Assembly: GCF_023195535.1 (NCBI RefSeq)
Contig: NZ_JALPNF010000010.1
Span: forward strand, 1-64,000
Length of the DNA: 64,000 nucleotides
Direction of reading: 5' to 3'
Source: Sphingomonas faeni
GTDB lineage: Bacteria; Pseudomonadota; Alphaproteobacteria; Sphingomonadales; Sphingomonadaceae
The notes beneath the pieces are model-generated. The model worked only from the letters and a program-made list of their open reading frames with translations, made no database searches and was not told the DNA's origin. Position numbers and translations under genes: made by a program. Shown one piece after another: positions 27,145 to 37,174 of this stretch; position 1 is the first letter of the stretch, and every line of letters starts with the position of its first letter.

Positions 27145-28340
27145 CGCCCGATCGCCAGCCCGCTGAAAGTCTGGTTGACGTGCAGCGCGTGATATTGCTC
27201 GCCGTACGTATTGAACCCAACGACACCTCGATCTGCGAACAGCGCCGATACCGCGCTGCGCAATTGGCGCTGCTCAACCTCGACGTTATTCAGGACACAG
27301 TCGAAGCCGAGGATACGGTCGATCCCGCCGACCGAAAGATCGAGATTTTCGAACAGGTCGTGGAGATTCTGCATGATGTCGGTCGCTTCGCCCAACGTCA
27401 GGACGATACCCTCGTCGATCGCGCAGTAGAAGGTGAGGCTACCATCGGGGTTCGCGGTCTGGATCGATCGCACGAAATATTCGCCGCCTGCGCGGACCAT
27501 CGGCGGGTGTGCCGCGAAGTGGTTGGGGCTGAGTTCCGCCACGGTCGTGCCGATCAGCCGCGCATATTCCTCGACCGCGGGCTCGGCATTGATCTCATGG
27601 ACGATGCGCGTCACCGGGTCGGCGACGGTGATGACCATCTTGACGCCGCCCGGGCCGTAATGCTGTGCACGAAACACCTTCATGCGTCGCGACGACGACA
27701 GGATTGCGACGATCGCGGCGTCGCGGCGAAACTGCCCTTCGTAGAACACGAACGTCTCGCGGAAATCGAGGCCATCGCCCGACGAGCCGCCGATCAGCGG
27801 CACCTCGCCCAGCGCATCCTGCAACGTCAGCGTCAGCATCTCTTCGCGATGCGAAAGCCCGTCGACCAGGAAGATCGCGGCGTGGCTTGGCGTGTCGCCC
27901 AGTTGCGGTCCTGGCAGCGCCGCGGTGGCGACCATCGAGCGCACCGTCTGCTGTGCGACGCGCGCATCGAACGTGTCGAGATTCTCGAAACAGGTCGCGC
28001 TCAATCGGAAATCGCTCGCGGGAAAGCCGATCGCGGTGATCGTGCCCTCGTCCAATCCGTCCGGCGTGATCTCGCCGGACGACGTACAACCGACGATCGT
28101 CAGACCCTCGGCACGGCTGCCGATCGCTTCGGCCAATGCGTCGAGCGGGTATCGGCTCGAACAGAACAGGACGATGCCAGCGAGTTCGGGCAGATCGAGC
28201 CGACCGAACAGATCGCGGATCGCCAGTTCGGGATCGGTCACGCGGGTCGCGGCGACACGGATCGGTGAGGACGGTGCACGCGACGGGTGAGGCGGAACGA
28301 ACATCGCCGCGATCATGTCATGCTTGGGCAGTCCCGTCAT
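27141..28340 (-). CDS. FIST-domain sensor protein (399 aa)
   Basis: FIST_N (about 40-230) and FIST_C (about 240-375) domains, proposed to bind small ligands, often amino acids or related compounds, for a partner kinase. Conserved segments are IVLFCSSRYPLDAL, IVGCTSSGEI, LIGGSSGDG, and toward the end ILGFDCVLNNVE and GVVGFNTYGEQYHALHVNQT. It has no output domain, so it must act through the hybrid kinase whose ATG overlaps its stop. The ATG at 28340 follows the DUF779 stop by 16 bases; a longer start at 28397 would overlap that gene. Similar FIST proteins lie in the exa/erc clusters of Pseudomonas. Confidence 0.9.
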   Translation of the reverse strand: MTGLPKHDMIAAMFVPPHPSRAPSSPIRVAATRVTDPELAIRDLFGRLDLPELAGIVLFCSSRYPLDALAEAIGSRAEGLTIVGCTSSGEITPDGLDEGTITAIGFPASDFRLSATCFENLDTFDARVAQQTVRSMVATAALPGPQLGDTPSHAAIFLVDGLSHREEMLTLTLQDALGEVPLIGGSSGDGLDFRETFVFYEGQFRRDAAIVAILSSSRRMKVFRAQHYGPGGVKMVITVADPVTRIVHEINAEPAVEEYARLIGTTVAELSPNHFAAHPPMVRAGGEYFVRSIQTANPDGSLTFYCAIDEGIVLTLGEATDIMQNLHDLFENLDLSVGGIDRILGFDCVLNNVEVEQRQLRSAVSALFADRGVVGFNTYGEQYHALHVNQTFSGLAIGR

Positions 28341-28356
28341 CCGCCGATCGACCGGG

Positions 28357-28773
28357 TCAGGCGCCACGCTCGGGCGGGCCGGCCGCGTCGAGCGCATCGA
28401 CTTCGGCGTCGGTAAAGACGCGGCTGCGGATCATGAAGCGCAGTCCCTCGGGTCCTTCGAGCGAGAACCCCGCGCCGCGCCCCGGGACGACGTCGATCGT
28501 CACCTGGGTATGCCGCCAATAGTCGAATTGCGCGGCGCCGATCCAGACGGGGACGCCACCTTCCGCCGTGCCGGGCGCGATCCGCCCGAGCAGGATGTCC
28601 TGCGTTCCGACGCGGAATTCTTCTGCCGGATAGCACATCGGCGCCGACCCATCGCAGCAGCCGCCGGACTGGTGAAACATCAGTGGGCCGTGCTGCGCGG
28701 CAAGCTTCGCTATCAGCGCATCGGCAGCGGCGGTGGACAGGATCCGGGGCGGGGCGAGCGTAGCAAAGGTCAT
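28357..28773 (-). CDS. DUF779 family protein (138 aa)
   Basis: Small protein nearly always encoded beside acetaldehyde dehydrogenases. Conserved motifs are the HQSGGCCDGSAPMCYP block, where three Cys residues suggest metal or redox chemistry, and WIGAAQFDYWRHTQ. The start at 28773 matches the family N-terminus; an upstream reading to 28899 runs through the intergenic region. Function is not established; a role in maturing or protecting the aldehyde dehydrogenase is inferred. It lies 112 bases after that gene and is in the same operon as FIST and the kinase. Confidence 0.9.
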   Translation of the reverse strand: MTFATLAPPRILSTAAADALIAKLAAQHGPLMFHQSGGCCDGSAPMCYPAEEFRVGTQDILLGRIAPGTAEGGVPVWIGAAQFDYWRHTQVTIDVVPGRGAGFSLEGPEGLRFMIRSRVFTDAEVDALDAAGPPERGA

Positions 28774-28885
28774 GGAGCCAGCCTTGAAAACGGAAAAATG
28801 CGGCGGACCCTGAGGCCCGCCGCAGTGCGGTCGCGAGATCATGGGAGAAAGGGGATCCGATCTCGCGTGCGTACCAGAAGCTGTA

Positions 28886-30406
<1,521 letters not shown>

Positions 30407-30507
30407 GATAATCCCTCCTCGGTACAATTCGCCCGCGCGTCAGTGGTGGCGGACGAATCTGTGGCTTGCAGCGACCATCGACCTGCTGCGGCGCACGCGC
30501 CATTGCA

Positions 30508-30519
30508 CCAAAGGGCAAT
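30508..30519 (+). promoter_or_regulatory. Candidate regulon motif in the divergent ALDH/pseudoazurin promoter
   Basis: CCAAAGGGCAAT, inside a small symmetric site ATTGC-N8-GCAAT (30502-30519). It lies 102 bases before the ALDH ATG and 77 bases before the pseudoazurin ATG. Confidence 0.5.
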
Positions 30520-30595
30520 TGCGGGATCGTGCCGCAGCGTGCGTGAGGGGACGGCAATCGCGGGTCGAGCCGCGCGCGTTTCAGGAGAGTATCGC

Positions 30596-31033
30596 ATGAA
30601 GCTTATCATCGCATCACTGGCGGCAACCGTCGTTTTCGCGGCGGCACCCGCATCCGCCAAGGACGTCACCGTCCATATGAAGACCAGCGGGCAGGGGGGC
30701 ATGATGGTGTTCGAGCCATCTTTCATCAAGGCGCAGCCGGGCGACGTGATCCACTTCGTCCCGACCAACCCGAGCCACAACGCCGAGACGATCCCGACGA
30801 TGCTGCCTGACGGGGTCGCACCGAGTTCGGGGCTGATGAACAAGGAGTTCGTTCTCCCCGTCACCAAGCCGGGCATCTACGGCATCAAGTGCAAGCCCCA
30901 TTACGCGATGGGCATGGTCGCGGTCGTCCAGGTCGGCAACGGCCCCTCCGCGAACCTTGCCGCGGCCAAGGCGGTGAAGGTCCCTGGATTGGCCGGCAAG
31001 CGCATGGCCGCCGCACTCGCACAGGCGAAGTAA
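30596..31033 (+). CDS. Pseudoazurin (145 aa)
   Basis: Periplasmic type-1 blue copper protein that carries single electrons. Signal peptide MKLIIASLAATVVFAAAPASA. Copper ligands: His in NPSHNAET, Cys and His in IKCKPHYAMGM, and the Met at the end of that loop. ATG at 30596 follows CAGGAGAG. Its position beside the quinoprotein genes suggests it takes electrons from the alcohol dehydrogenase or its cytochrome; this is an inference. The EthD-like gene begins 2 bases after its stop. Confidence 0.93.
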   Translation: MKLIIASLAATVVFAAAPASAKDVTVHMKTSGQGGMMVFEPSFIKAQPGDVIHFVPTNPSHNAETIPTMLPDGVAPSSGLMNKEFVLPVTKPGIYGIKCKPHYAMGMVAVVQVGNGPSANLAAAKAVKVPGLAGKRMAAALAQAK

Positions 31034-31034
31034 G

Positions 31035-31334
31035 ATGGCCGGTATCCTGCTCGTCAGCTATCCCGTCACTGAAGGCGCACGCTTCGATCGCGCCTATTAC
31101 ACGGACACGCACATGCCGCTCGTGAAGGAGAAATGGGGACCGCTAGGCCTGACCGATGCGTTGGCGTTGTTTCCCGACGACGATGCGCCGGCTGCCGTCG
31201 CGGTGGCGGTACTGACCTTCACCGATGGGGCCGTGCGCGATGCGGCGATGTCAGCGCCGGTAGCAGCAGAGGTGTTCGGCGATGTTCCGAACTTCACGAC
31301 GATAAGCCCCGCGGCGCAACGCCTTACCGGGTGA
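31035..31334 (+). CDS. EthD-family protein (99 aa)
   Basis: Small dimeric ferredoxin-like fold of the EthD family. The conserved start is SYPVTEGARFDRAYYTDTHM, with H in THMPLVKEKWGP, as in other members. EthD proteins accompany various oxidative pathways; their catalytic role is mostly unknown. Starts immediately after the pseudoazurin stop and is surely in the same transcript. Confidence 0.88.
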   Translation: MAGILLVSYPVTEGARFDRAYYTDTHMPLVKEKWGPLGLTDALALFPDDDAPAAVAVAVLTFTDGAVRDAAMSAPVAAEVFGDVPNFTTISPAAQRLTG

Positions 31335-31342
31335 CGTCTTTA

Positions 31343-31420
31343 CCCCTCCCCAGCGAAGGGAGGGGCCCGGGATGGGTAGGTTCGTGACGGGATTGCGCCT
31401 GCCCCATACCTACCCATCCC
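31343..31420. terminator. Two hairpins between convergent genes
   Basis: The first hairpin has arms CCCCTCCC and GGGAGGGG with a 7-base loop (31343-31365). The second has arms GGGATGGGTAGG (31369-31380) and CCTACCCATCCC (31409-31420). They lie between the ends of the EthD and CxxxCW genes and probably end both transcripts. Confidence 0.6.
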
Positions 31421-31436
31421 ACCCCTCGAGGATGCG

Positions 31437-31979
31437 CTATTCACGTCCGAACGGCACCGCATCGACCAGCGGTCGCCCGCTTTCGCTCCAACCATCGGTA
31501 CCGTCCGCATACCAATAGACATGCCCGTACCCCGCCTTCGCCAACCGGCGCGAGGCGTTCCAGCTCATCCAGCAGTCGGCGAGGCAGAACACGATCAGCG
31601 GACGCGGATCGCGCTTGCCGCGAAGCGATGCGACGCCCGTTTCGAACCATGCCGCGATGCCGGGATCAACCACCCCGCGCCCCGCTTCGGGAAACCAGTG
31701 CGCCCCAGCGATGCTCGGACGCGGCTTGGCCAGCCGCCAGACGCCCGTCGCCGCATCGCGTACGCCACCCTCGGCCGGCATCACGTCGATCAGGATGGCG
31801 CGCTTCTTCGTGCGCAGCCGCGCCACGGTCGTCGTATCGATCCTTGGTACGCGCTCGGGGGCGGTCGGAACGATCGCGCGGTAATGCGCGGTGCGGTATC
31901 CGGTCGTGGCGTCGATATCGGAGCGAGGAGCGACCGTTTGCGCAGCGACTGCGACCGCGAAAACCAAGATACGAATCAC
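31437..31979 (-). CDS. PQQ-catabolism-associated Cys-Trp motif protein, rhodanese-like (180 aa)
   Basis: Periplasmic protein of the family named for PQQ-dependent catabolism and a Cys/Cys-Trp motif. A signal peptide (MIRILVFAVAVAAQTVA) precedes a rhodanese-like domain with the hallmark FCLADCWMSWNASRR, where the Cys pair could form a disulfide or carry sulfur. The role in the quinoprotein relay is not known. Divergent from the SoxYZ-like carrier gene, with a shared 64-bp promoter. Confidence 0.88.
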   Translation of the reverse strand: MIRILVFAVAVAAQTVAPRSDIDATTGYRTAHYRAIVPTAPERVPRIDTTTVARLRTKKRAILIDVMPAEGGVRDAATGVWRLAKPRPSIAGAHWFPEAGRGVVDPGIAAWFETGVASLRGKRDPRPLIVFCLADCWMSWNASRRLAKAGYGHVYWYADGTDGWSESGRPLVDAVPFGRE

Positions 31980-31992
31980 CGCGGCTCTCCTC

Positions 31993-32004
31993 CCAAAGTC
32001 GGAT
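31993..32004 (+). promoter_or_regulatory. Candidate regulon motif in the CxxxCW/SoxYZ-like divergent promoter
   Basis: CCAAAGTCGGAT, the weakest of four similar sites, lies 14 bases from the CxxxCW gene and 40 bases before the carrier gene. Confidence 0.4.
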
Positions 32005-32043
32005 TGTAGCGCATCCCTCTCGTGCGTACCTTTCTACCAAGGT

Positions 32044-32841
32044 ATGAAGACACTTAGCATCTTGCTCGCCGGCCTTTCGGCCTTTTCTGCCACCGCCGGT
32101 GCGGCGCTGCCGAAGGACCAGCTCGGCTCGCCGATGTTCGGTTATGTCGGCAAGCAGGTGTTCGGCGAAAACGCGGTCGTCCGGTTCGATCCGCGAGTGA
32201 AGGTCGACTTTCCGAAGATCGCGGAAAATCAGCGCTCCTTTCCGGTCCAGGTCGATGCGCGCGGTATACCCGACGTCATGCGGATCGTGATCTTCGCCGA
32301 TATGAACCCGATCCAGCAATCGATCGATTTCACTCTGGCGAATGCCGAGCCGTTCATCGCGACCCGGATCAAGCTCGATCAGCGCACGCCGGTGCGCGGA
32401 GCGGTACAGCTGAAGGACGGCAGCTGGCTCGTCTCGGGTGGCTGGATCGACGCGGCGGGCGGCGGCTGTTCGGCACCACCGGTCAGCCGCGTCAAGGGCG
32501 ACTGGGCGCAGCATCTCGGCGAGTCCCGCGGGCGGCTTTGGGAAAGTGCCGGTGCTGCGCGTATCATGCTGTCGTTCCGGCATCCGATGGACACCGGCTT
32601 CGTCGACAATATCCCGGCCTATTATCTCGAACAGATAAAGGTCACGTCCTCGGGCGGCAGCGCGATCGGCACGGTTCATATGCAGGCGTCGGTTGCCGAG
32701 GATCCGGTCCTGACGCTCATGCCCAAGATCAAGCCAGGCGAGTCGGTCTCGTTCGACGGCCGTGACACCAACGGCATCGAATACGCCGGCACCTTGACCG
32801 CAGCAACGGTGAATGCAGCAGTGCAGGGAGCAGGTCGCTGA
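32044..32841 (+). CDS. Quinoprotein-associated SoxYZ-like carrier protein (265 aa)
   Basis: A fusion of SoxY-like and SoxZ-like domains that accompanies quinoprotein dehydrogenases and is thought to be a carrier in a sulfur- or electron-relay. Signal peptide MKTLSILLAGLSAFSATAGA. The SoxY-like domain ends in a GGGCSAPP segment near residue 140, the candidate carrier Cys. The SoxZ-like part follows (ARIMLSFRHPMDTGFVDNIP). ATG at 32044 matches the family start. The stop overlaps the probable start of the zinc hydrolase. Confidence 0.9.
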   Translation: MKTLSILLAGLSAFSATAGAALPKDQLGSPMFGYVGKQVFGENAVVRFDPRVKVDFPKIAENQRSFPVQVDARGIPDVMRIVIFADMNPIQQSIDFTLANAEPFIATRIKLDQRTPVRGAVQLKDGSWLVSGGWIDAAGGGCSAPPVSRVKGDWAQHLGESRGRLWESAGAARIMLSFRHPMDTGFVDNIPAYYLEQIKVTSSGGSAIGTVHMQASVAEDPVLTLMPKIKPGESVSFDGRDTNGIEYAGTLTAATVNAAVQGAGR

Positions 32842-33788
32842 TTCACCGACGAGCATTCGTCGGCGGCTGCCTGGCGAGCGTTGCAGCAATGCCGGTCGTG
32901 GCAGCCGCGTTTCAATATGGCCTGAAACCGGAGGTCGTCGCCGATGGCATCTGGGTGGTGCGCGGCGCCGACGACGCGATCCTGATGGGCAATGGCGGCG
33001 CGATCGCCAACGTCACGATCCTTGATACCGCGGACGGCGCAGTGCTGGTCGATGCGGGTCCGTCGCTGCGCTATGGTACCGAGCTGACCGCGCTTGCAAA
33101 AAAGCTGACCGGCAAGCCTGTCGCGCGCGTCTATCTGACCCATCTTCACCCCGATCACACCTACGGTGATGCCGCGTTCCAGCCTCCGCAGATCGCCGGG
33201 ACACCCGCGCTGATCGCCGAGCTCAAAAGCGAAGGGCCGGGCTTTTCGGATGGCATGTACCGCCTGCTGGGCGACTGGATGCGCGGGACCGAGCTGCACA
33301 TCCCCGGTCATGTGATCGCTACGCCCAGCGAGACGATCGGCGGCCGCACGCTCCGGCTCCTGGCGTTGGCCGGGCACAGCGGCGCAGACCTTGCGATCTA
33401 TGACGAAGCGACGAGGACGCTGATTGCCGGCGATCTGGTGTTCCACGATCGTGCGCCATCGACGCCGCATGCCGACCTGCCGCACTGGCGTACGTCGCTC
33501 GATACGCTGAAGGGGTTGGGACAGCTCCGGGTGATTCCCGGCCATGGGCCGATCGATTCTACGCCGCACGCGGCGATCGACCAGACCCGCGACTGGATAG
33601 ACTGGATCGATATGGCGTTGACCGACGCGATCCAGGCTGGATTAGATCCAGTCGAAGCCGGCGAGATCGCGATCCCGCCACGCTTCGCTGCGATGAAGGC
33701 CGCGCGCTATGAGCTACAGCGGTCGGTGTCGCACTTCTATCCGGGTCTTGAGGAACGATCGCTGCCACTGGTGGGCAAGCGAGCCTAG
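32841..33788 (+). CDS. Quinoprotein relay zinc metallohydrolase (about 315 aa)
   Basis: Metallo-beta-lactamase-fold hydrolase of the family found with the SoxYZ-like carrier. Zinc ligands: HLHPDH in YLTHLHPDHTYGD, His in LAGHSGAD, Asp in IAGDLVFHD and His in IPGHGPID. From the first ATG (32889) the protein lacks a full signal; upstream in frame it reads IHRRAFVGGCLASVAAMPVV, a twin-arginine signal. The true start is therefore probably ATT at 32841 (or CTG at 32838), overlapping the carrier stop. The conservative start is ATG at 32889. Confidence 0.88.
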   Translation: MHRRAFVGGCLASVAAMPVVAAAFQYGLKPEVVADGIWVVRGADDAILMGNGGAIANVTILDTADGAVLVDAGPSLRYGTELTALAKKLTGKPVARVYLTHLHPDHTYGDAAFQPPQIAGTPALIAELKSEGPGFSDGMYRLLGDWMRGTELHIPGHVIATPSETIGGRTLRLLALAGHSGADLAIYDEATRTLIAGDLVFHDRAPSTPHADLPHWRTSLDTLKGLGQLRVIPGHGPIDSTPHAAIDQTRDWIDWIDMALTDAIQAGLDPVEAGEIAIPPRFAAMKAARYELQRSVSHFYPGLEERSLPLVGKRA

Positions 33789-33836
33789 CGTTCTGCCCTC
33801 GTCCGGTCGAGATACAGCTTGCACGGCTTTGTTGTG

Positions 33837-33877
33837 CCGCGAAGGCGAGAGCCCAGTCTGGAGCCTCGCTTTCGCGG
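33837..33877. terminator. Hairpin between convergent genes
   Basis: Arms CCGCGAAGGCGAG and CTCGCTTTCGCGG pair over 13 positions with one G-T pair and a 15-base loop. It lies between the zinc hydrolase and TonB receptor ends, and probably terminates both. A palindrome of this kind is common in sphingomonad intergenic DNA. Confidence 0.55.
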
Positions 33878-33922
33878 GGAGACATGCTGTTTTCTCGCAC
33901 AAGACGAGCGCCGACCAAGACC

Positions 33923-36403
33923 TCAGAACCGCACTTTGGCGCCGACCTGGATCGAGCGTGGGGCACCCGGTGCATAGAAGGTCGACGACGCTAATGGCCG
34001 TTCGCCGTCGATCACCGGCCCGGCAAACGGTCGCGCGACGAAGTTGCCGCTCGCATCGAACCCGGTCGCGCCCAGTTGCGCGGCGGTCGCATAGCGCTTG
34101 TCGAACGCGTTGTTGAGCTGTGCGAAGATCGTCAACTGGCGGGCCGGGCGGATCTCCGCGCCAAAATTGACGACCGCATACGCGTCGGTCTTGCCCTCGC
34201 CGAGGTAGTACACCCCGTCGGGCTCATGCTCGTTGTTCTCGTTGCCGCGCGCATACACGCCCGAAATCGCAATCATGTCGGCACTGAGCGATAGCATCTC
34301 TACCGGTTTCCAGCGTGCGCCGGCCTTCAAGATGTGTCGCGGGATCAGTGGGACGCGATCACCCTTCTCGATGTCGATCTCGCCTTCGAATCCGGGCGCG
34401 ACGTGCTCGCTCGAACTGTTGCCCGAGCCGTCGACGGTCTCGCCATTGCGATAGGTCGCGTCGAGCAGCGTGTAGTGGCCGGTCAGGTGAACCGGGCCGA
34501 CATCGCCGGCGAGATCGACGTCGATACCCTGGCGGCGAGTTTTCCCGAAATTGCGAAAATAGCCGAAGCCCGCGGTATCGTCGGCAACGAACAGGATGTC
34601 GTTCCGACTGACAGTGCGGAATGCGCCGAGACGCAGCGCGATACCGTGGAGGTCGGCGTTGATGCCCGTCTCGACGGTGCGCGCAACGACCTGGTCGAGC
34701 GGCGGATCGCCCGCCAAGGCGTTGGGCAGGCGGCAGGGGCTCTCGGGGTCCGCGCAGCCAAGTTCGATCGCCGATGGCGCACGGCTGGTCTGGGCGAGCG
34801 CCGCATCGATCGCGAAGGTCTCGGTCGGACTCCAGCGCAGCGCGATCGCCGGGTTCACGCGGTCGAACTTGTGGTCGCCGTCGAGCGATCCGGTACCGCC
34901 ACCGGGTTGAAGCCCATCGCGGTTATGGACGACGGTGTGGTCATAGCGCGCGGACAGGTCGACATGCAGCGTCCGGCTGACGTCGAACGCATCGAGCGCA
35001 TAGGCGCTGAGCGTGGTCGTGCGGCCGGTCAGGTCGACGCGCGCATCGAATGCGTGTTCGGAGTCCTGCGTCCCATCTGCGAACGCGCCCGCGCCGATAA
35101 CCGGGACGATGCCGCGGTCGGGCGTGAGATAGCCGAATTGCGACGATTGGACGAACACCGAGCGACCGTTGACGTAGCTCGCGCCTACCGTCAGCGCGTT
35201 GAAACCGCCCCCGACTGGCGTCTTCAGCGTCAGCTCACCGGTCGCGCCGAACTCGCGCTGTCGTGTGTTCGAACGGTTGGCGAGCCCGTTGCACTTCTCG
35301 TTCGGCTCGCTGTTCAGCAGCACGTTGGCGATGCAGCGCCATCTGGGGAAGGGGGTGTTGGCCTGCGTCTCGCCCGCGACCGGGAAGCCGCTATATCCGG
35401 CCACGGTCAGTGCGGCGCGCTCGGCGGCGCTGGGTTGATACAGGTTCTCGCCGAGTGCATCGTCGTTGATGTCGCCGTTGAACGTGCGCGTCCTGATGCT
35501 GCGGAAAAATGCGTTGCCGGCAAAGGAGAGAACGTCGGAAAACCGGTGGTCGCCCGTGAGGTTGATCAGGTACGCGGTGTTCCGGGTAGTGTCGGGATAG
35601 GTGTAGACGCTGGACCGATCACGTTCGAGCAGGCGCTGGTCCTGTAGCCCGTTGCCGTTGAGGTCGGTCTTCGCATAGCTTCCCGACAGCGCGACGTTGG
35701 TTTTCGTATCAGACCAGCCAAGCTTGCCGAATGCCTGCCCCGCCTCCGACCGCGAGACATCGCGCCAGCCGTCCTCGGCAAAATAATCGCTACTCAGGAA
35801 CCAGTTGAAACCGCTGTCGGCATTGCCGCCGGCCTGCACCTCGACGGTACGGCGATCGAATGATCCATAGCTCGCCTCGATCTCGACACCGGGGTCGGAT
35901 TTGCCATCCTTGGTCCGGACAGAGATCGCACCACCCAGCGAATTACGCCCGAACAGCGGGTTTGATCCTGGCACCAGAGTCATCGAACGGATTGCGGATT
36001 TGGGGATAAGGTCCCAACTGACGACGTCGCCGAACGGTTGGTTGACGCGGACGCCGTCGACATAGACCGACAGCCCCTGCGGCGTGCCGAGCAGCGGCGA
36101 TGCGGTGAAGCCGCGATAGTTTATATCGGGCTGCAACGGGTTGTTCTGGATGTCGTTGACGAACACGCCGCCCGCCATCCGCTTCAAATAGTCGGTGATG
36201 TCGGTCGCGTGCGCGGCCTCGATCTCCTCGTCGCTGGTGGTCTGTGCGGGGAAGGGCAGCGTCCCTTCGCCGACGTCGGACAGCGGGGTCGCAGTCACGA
36301 TGATTTCGGGGGAGAGGCCTGTCTGCGTTTGCGGCTGCGCGTGGCCAGCGGCCGGCATGACAATCAGGGCGACACCGGCCAGCCAACGGAAACGGGTCTT
36401 CAT
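33923..36403 (-). CDS. TonB-dependent outer membrane receptor (826 aa)
   Basis: Energy-coupled importer of a large or scarce ligand. Signal peptide MKTRFRWLAGVALIVMPAAG, then the plug domain from about 35 (EIIVTATPLSDVG, PLFGRNSLGGAISVRTKDG) and a 22-strand barrel ending QVGAKVRF with terminal Phe. ATG at 36403 follows GGGGGGATG; 36418 is also possible. Ligand unknown; because it adjoins a lanthanide-type quinoprotein cluster, a lanthanophore or PQQ itself are candidates. A two-component pair follows upstream on the same strand. Confidence 0.9.
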   Translation of the reverse strand: MKTRFRWLAGVALIVMPAAGHAQPQTQTGLSPEIIVTATPLSDVGEGTLPFPAQTTSDEEIEAAHATDITDYLKRMAGGVFVNDIQNNPLQPDINYRGFTASPLLGTPQGLSVYVDGVRVNQPFGDVVSWDLIPKSAIRSMTLVPGSNPLFGRNSLGGAISVRTKDGKSDPGVEIEASYGSFDRRTVEVQAGGNADSGFNWFLSSDYFAEDGWRDVSRSEAGQAFGKLGWSDTKTNVALSGSYAKTDLNGNGLQDQRLLERDRSSVYTYPDTTRNTAYLINLTGDHRFSDVLSFAGNAFFRSIRTRTFNGDINDDALGENLYQPSAAERAALTVAGYSGFPVAGETQANTPFPRWRCIANVLLNSEPNEKCNGLANRSNTRQREFGATGELTLKTPVGGGFNALTVGASYVNGRSVFVQSSQFGYLTPDRGIVPVIGAGAFADGTQDSEHAFDARVDLTGRTTTLSAYALDAFDVSRTLHVDLSARYDHTVVHNRDGLQPGGGTGSLDGDHKFDRVNPAIALRWSPTETFAIDAALAQTSRAPSAIELGCADPESPCRLPNALAGDPPLDQVVARTVETGINADLHGIALRLGAFRTVSRNDILFVADDTAGFGYFRNFGKTRRQGIDVDLAGDVGPVHLTGHYTLLDATYRNGETVDGSGNSSSEHVAPGFEGEIDIEKGDRVPLIPRHILKAGARWKPVEMLSLSADMIAISGVYARGNENNEHEPDGVYYLGEGKTDAYAVVNFGAEIRPARQLTIFAQLNNAFDKRYATAAQLGATGFDASGNFVARPFAGPVIDGERPLASSTFYAPGAPRSIQVGAKVRF

Positions 36404-36493
36404 GCTGCATCCCCCCAACGCCTGCGATCTGCGTCGCTGAGGAAACGATAACTTGGCTGATCGACACTTGCCTGAGATCGGTCTCAGGTTACG

Positions 36494-37174
36494 TCATACC
36501 TTGGTCGATGGCACTAGCCGGAAGCCACGACCGCGCAGTGTCTCGATCGCCGGCGCTCCGCGAAGTTCGCTCAGTCGGCGGCGAAGATAGCCGATATAGA
36601 CGTCGAGCGCGTTGTCGCTGATCCCGGCATCTGCGCCCCAGACAGCAGCGGCCAGCGCCACTCGTGTCGCAGTGCCGCCATTGGCCGCGACGAGCCGCTG
36701 CAGCAGGTCGAACTCACGCCGGCTTAGCGCGAGCGGGCGGTCGTCGACCAGCGCATGCCGCGAAATCGGGTCGAGCGCGAGATTGGCGTAGCGCATTGGC
36801 GGCGGTGCGGCGTCCGCTCCCCGACGGACGATCGCCGCCAGTCGCGCGACGAGTTCTTCGAATGCGAACGGCTTGGGGAGATAATCGTCCGCCCCGCTGT
36901 CGAACCCGTCGAGCCGGTCCTGTAACGTTCCTCGCGCCGTCAACATCAGGATCGGCACCCGGATCCCGTCTTCACGCAGGGCCCGGCAAAGGTCCATCCC
37001 GTCACGGTCGGGAAGGCCCACGTCGAGCAGTGCGGCGGCAAATCCGCCGGTTCGCAGCATCGTCGGCACCTCCCGCGCCGCGCGTTCCCAGGCAACCTCA
37101 TACCCGCGCGCGGTCAGTCCGCGGCTGACGAAACGGCCGATGCCGGCATCGTCCTCGACCAACAGGATCTTCAT
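36494..37174 (-). CDS. OmpR-family response regulator (226 aa)
   Basis: Receiver domain (ILLVEDDAGIGRFV, phosphoacceptor Asp in AALLDVGLPDRDG, Lys in YLPKPFAFEEL) and a winged helix DNA-binding domain from about 130 (LSRREFDLLQRLVAANG, YIGYLRRRLSEL). Its ATG overlaps the stop of the kinase gene upstream? In fact the kinase begins after it on the same strand: the kinase stop region (37171-37174) overlaps this ATG, so order of transcription is kinase first. It may control the TonB receptor gene 90 bases downstream. Confidence 0.92.
   Translation of the reverse strand: MKILLVEDDAGIGRFVSRGLTARGYEVAWERAAREVPTMLRTGGFAAALLDVGLPDRDGMDLCRALREDGIRVPILMLTARGTLQDRLDGFDSGADDYLPKPFAFEELVARLAAIVRRGADAAPPPMRYANLALDPISRHALVDDRPLALSRREFDLLQRLVAANGGTATRVALAAAVWGADAGISDNALDVYIGYLRRRLSELRGAPAIETLRGRGFRLVPSTKV

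Noticed and set aside
34334..35647. Plus-strand frame of 437 codons inside the TonB receptor
   Set aside because: Antisense shadow of a clear receptor gene on the minus strand; no family features.
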